A stretch of DNA of 64,000 nt, taken from positions 5,518,001-5,582,000 of the forward strand of contig CM082577.2 in NCBI GenBank assembly GCA_040954595.2. The letters run 5' to 3'. Shown here one piece after another: positions 62,301 to 64,000 of this stretch. The position numbers were made by a program, and so were the translations under genes. The notes under the pieces were generated by a model. It was given only the letters and a program-made list of their open reading frames with translations. It searched no databases and had not been told where the DNA came from. How positions within the stretch are numbered: position 1 is the stretch's first letter; each line of letters opens with the position of its first letter. The DNA comes from Balanoglossus misakiensis. Lineage: Eukaryota; Hemichordata.

Positions 62301-64000
62301 AATTTCTTCATGGATAGCTATCACTCTTACTGCTCGTAGCTTCCACTCACATAGCTTTCACTCTTACTGCTCATAGCTTTCACTCACATAGCTTTCACTC
62401 TCACTTGCTCATAGCTTTCACTCTTACTGCTCATGGCCTGGACTATTAGGTTTAGGCAGTACCAGTTATGTTGCAAACTTTCCTGTTTTGATGAATTTTC
62501 TGATTATGGTATCACATCGGTAATTTGTTAATTTGAATGTTCCCCAACATTAGCTGTGTGGACTGCGTGACCTGTTTTACCTTATGGAAGGATCCGTTTA
62601 TGACATGAAAACCAAGCCCACTCCCGAACAACAGATAAGACTGCAGGTTAGTACACAATTACCAATCTGTAGTGAATTGAAATTGAGTTGGAAGGGCATT
62701 CTATGGATCTGCCATTCATTCACGAACCAGTGCAAACAAGGTTCTCCGTTCATGGGTACTGAGATTTCATGACACTTCAAAAACTCTGCAATAAGTGTTA
62801 TGTTCAAATTGATGATTAGTACCAAGATGTTGTTTTCTTTACAGAATGAACTGCTGCGACTGCAAGTCAGGGATGGCTTGTTGGTCAATTACACCGGTTC
62901 TTGGTTGAAGACAGTGCAGTGGCTGCTGCAACTTACTACCATGGTAACAGGTCTTCACGATTCAGGTAAGTGATCTAAGAACCTGTTGTTTTTATAATTC
63001 TGGGCAAATATGATATTTCAGTATGATCAATTATGATGATCAATTTTGTAGGGGTCAACAACAACCTGATGAGCTTTGCAGACTTGGATGATTTGGTGAA
63101 GACAAATCGACGTCTACATCCACAGGATGATCAGCAAATGAAATCAGGTGGGTTTTTTGATATTATACTAATAGGACCTAGTAGGAGTTTAACTTGTCCA
63201 CAGGGACTTGCAGACTGGGGTCCATCCCACATACTCTGTCATACTGTTTAATTTGTATTTTGATGTACTCAACTTAAGTATTTTAGTTTATGAGGAAACA
63301 CAGCATACTTGCTTAAAATTGCCAGTGAATGGCTACAAAGATAATTTGTGTCCTTTTTGTGTTTTTTTGCAGGCACAGTTTATAAGTTGCAAGGCAAACA
63401 TTTTGTGGATATGATATTCAGGTAATGTTTTCTCAGTTTTCTTTTGGTACAGCTTTTTCCCATTATAAATAAAATAGGGAACTGAAGACCATTGGCAATG
63501 GTCATTAAAAGGGGATCAATTTGTTGTGCATGCACCTTCGCATTTATTTCAGTTAATGTCATTTTCAACAAGTGTGTTTAAAAAAGGTTTCTTCATTATC
63601 ACATTCAGTGATTTTCAGAATGAAGTAAAATTTACAGACGCGGTGAGAGCTGACATTCAGAGTGTACCGATGAGACAACGTGAGCGGAGAAATCGGTCTC
63701 TTCTTGTCATTGAGAATCTACGCGAGTATAACAAGGTGAGGATGGACAATACAGAAATTTTGTTTCTGCTATTGTGACAACACATTTTATGATAATAGCC
63801 TTCTGGATTTCATTCAGTACATGTACTTCTGTGATGATTTCTGTCTCACTTGCATATTGGTTATCATCTCCTTCTACACTGCAAAATAAAGTCAGCACAA
63901 GATTTTGGCCTGCAGTCATTGTTAATATCAAATTTGATTTGTCTTTATACAGGAAAGACAACGATTACTCGACAGAGCTTTGGCTTCCTACATCAACCAA
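58561..64000 (+). CDS. ubiquitin-like / B-box / MUS81-type ERCC4 nuclease protein, 5' part
   Basis: Seventeen exons join in phase to 735 residues, open at the window end: 58561-58674, 59220-59509, 59701-59912, 60025-60405, 60577-60617, 60865-60905, 61073-61173, 61311-61395, 61655-61768, 61884-62082, 62186-62278, 62554-62646, 62845-62965, 63052-63147, 63373-63421, 63609-63735, 63953-64000. Residues 1-75 look like ubiquitin (MRIFVRN, HIKEICKRQ, YKGHRLADENSMGFY). After a helical region and an RG-rich stretch (about 230-285) comes a B-box type 1 finger (Cys291 to His329). A MUS81-type winged helix (about 350-440) leads into an ERCC4 nuclease with Asp473, Gly-Asp 501-502, ERK 533-535 and Asp539. 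Later text (VRDGLLVNYTGSWLKTVQWL, FSDFQ) also follows MUS81. MUS81 itself lacks a ubiquitin-like domain and B-box. Such nucleases cut branched DNA; here substrate and role are unknown. Confidence 0.85.
58985..59013. repeat. GTT/GGT trinucleotide repeat
   Basis: Runs of GTT then GGT in intron 1 of the ERCC4 gene. Confidence 0.85.
60279..60405 (+). other. B-box type 1 zinc finger
   Basis: Spacing is C-x2-C-x8-C-x2-C-x6-C-x2-C-x4-H-x7-H over residues 291-329. All eight zinc ligands are present. B-boxes occur mostly in TRIM-type ubiquitin ligases and plant CONSTANS-like factors, where they mediate protein contacts. No RING is seen in this gene part. Confidence 0.75.
61884..62965 (+). other. ERCC4/XPF-family nuclease core
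   Basis: Four exons hold the catalytic signature of the XPF/MUS81 family: a first-strand Asp (LLIDHHEP, residue 473), VGDFLWVV (Gly-Asp 501-502) and VVERKTWDD (Glu533, Arg534, Lys535, Asp539), followed by the RYRNQ...LCGLRDLFYLMEG helix-strand typical of MUS81. No metal-ligand or lysine loss is seen, so catalytic competence is plausible, unlike EME1 or FAAP24, which lost these residues. Confidence 0.85.
62314..62434. repeat. intronic tandem repeat, unit about 37 bp
   Basis: About three units built from TAGCTTTCACTCTTACTGCT and CATAGCTTTCACTCACA lie in the intron after the ERKxxxD exon of the ERCC4 gene. Copies differ by a few substitutions and one short insertion. Confidence 0.85.

Noticed and set aside
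62314-62434. CRISPR-like array
   Set aside because: Directly adjacent imperfect 37 bp units without unique spacers in an animal intron; an ordinary minisatellite.
58561-64000. Calling this gene MUS81
   Set aside because: The nuclease core is MUS81-like, but the N-terminal helix-hairpin-helix of MUS81 is absent and replaced by ubiquitin-like and B-box modules.

Overview
This is a 64 kb piece of an intron-rich animal nuclear genome. Gene structures were built by hand from splice sites, reading phase and protein-family similarity. Canonical GT-AG introns, widely spaced small exons, a complete axonemal dynein heavy chain of 66 coding exons, a metazoan ATF4-type bZIP and an Unkempt homologue all say bilaterian animal. 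The many TACATGTA-like words, poly-G/C tracts and short inverted-repeat elements resemble marine invertebrates such as lancelets, hemichordates or molluscs, but the sequence does not settle the phylum.

Layout from left to right. (1) 13-2370, plus strand: the 3' part of an Unkempt (UNK/UNKL) homologue ending in a RING finger, followed by a long AT-rich 3' flank. (2) About 4.8-6.6 kb, plus: an ATF4 gene whose leader carries a short uORF and a second uORF that is assembled across an intron and overlaps the main start codon out of frame, the arrangement used for translational control in vertebrate ATF4. (3) 8116-15644, plus: a complete 16-exon gene for a 1035-residue secreted or surface protein with an SRCR-like domain, a fibrinogen-C-like domain, a Pro/Thr stalk, a furin site and a GPI-like tail; I do not recognise it as a named protein. 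(4) 56748-17009, minus: a complete dynein axonemal heavy chain, DNAH3, 66 coding exons and 4078 residues, with conserved N-terminal motifs, AAA1-AAA6, stalk and C-terminal domain. Its second intron holds a 1167 bp terminal-inverted-repeat transposon. (5) 58561 to the window end, plus: the first 735 codons of a gene whose product joins an N-terminal ubiquitin-like fold, an RG-rich stretch, a B-box zinc finger, a MUS81-type winged helix and a complete ERCC4/XPF nuclease core (GD...ERKxxxD). It lies head to head with DNAH3. I know no named gene with this architecture, and it is the best candidate here for something undescribed.

Functionally the five genes are unrelated: RNA-binding post-transcriptional control (UNK), the integrated stress response (ATF4), an extracellular recognition-like protein, an inner-arm ciliary dynein, and a structure-specific-type nuclease with ubiquitin-pathway-like modules. 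The three multi-exon models that are complete in the window close in frame exactly (ATF4 984 nt, the SRCR/FReD gene 3108 nt, DNAH3 12237 nt), which is internal support for the exon boundaries. No rRNA, tRNA or CRISPR array was recognised.
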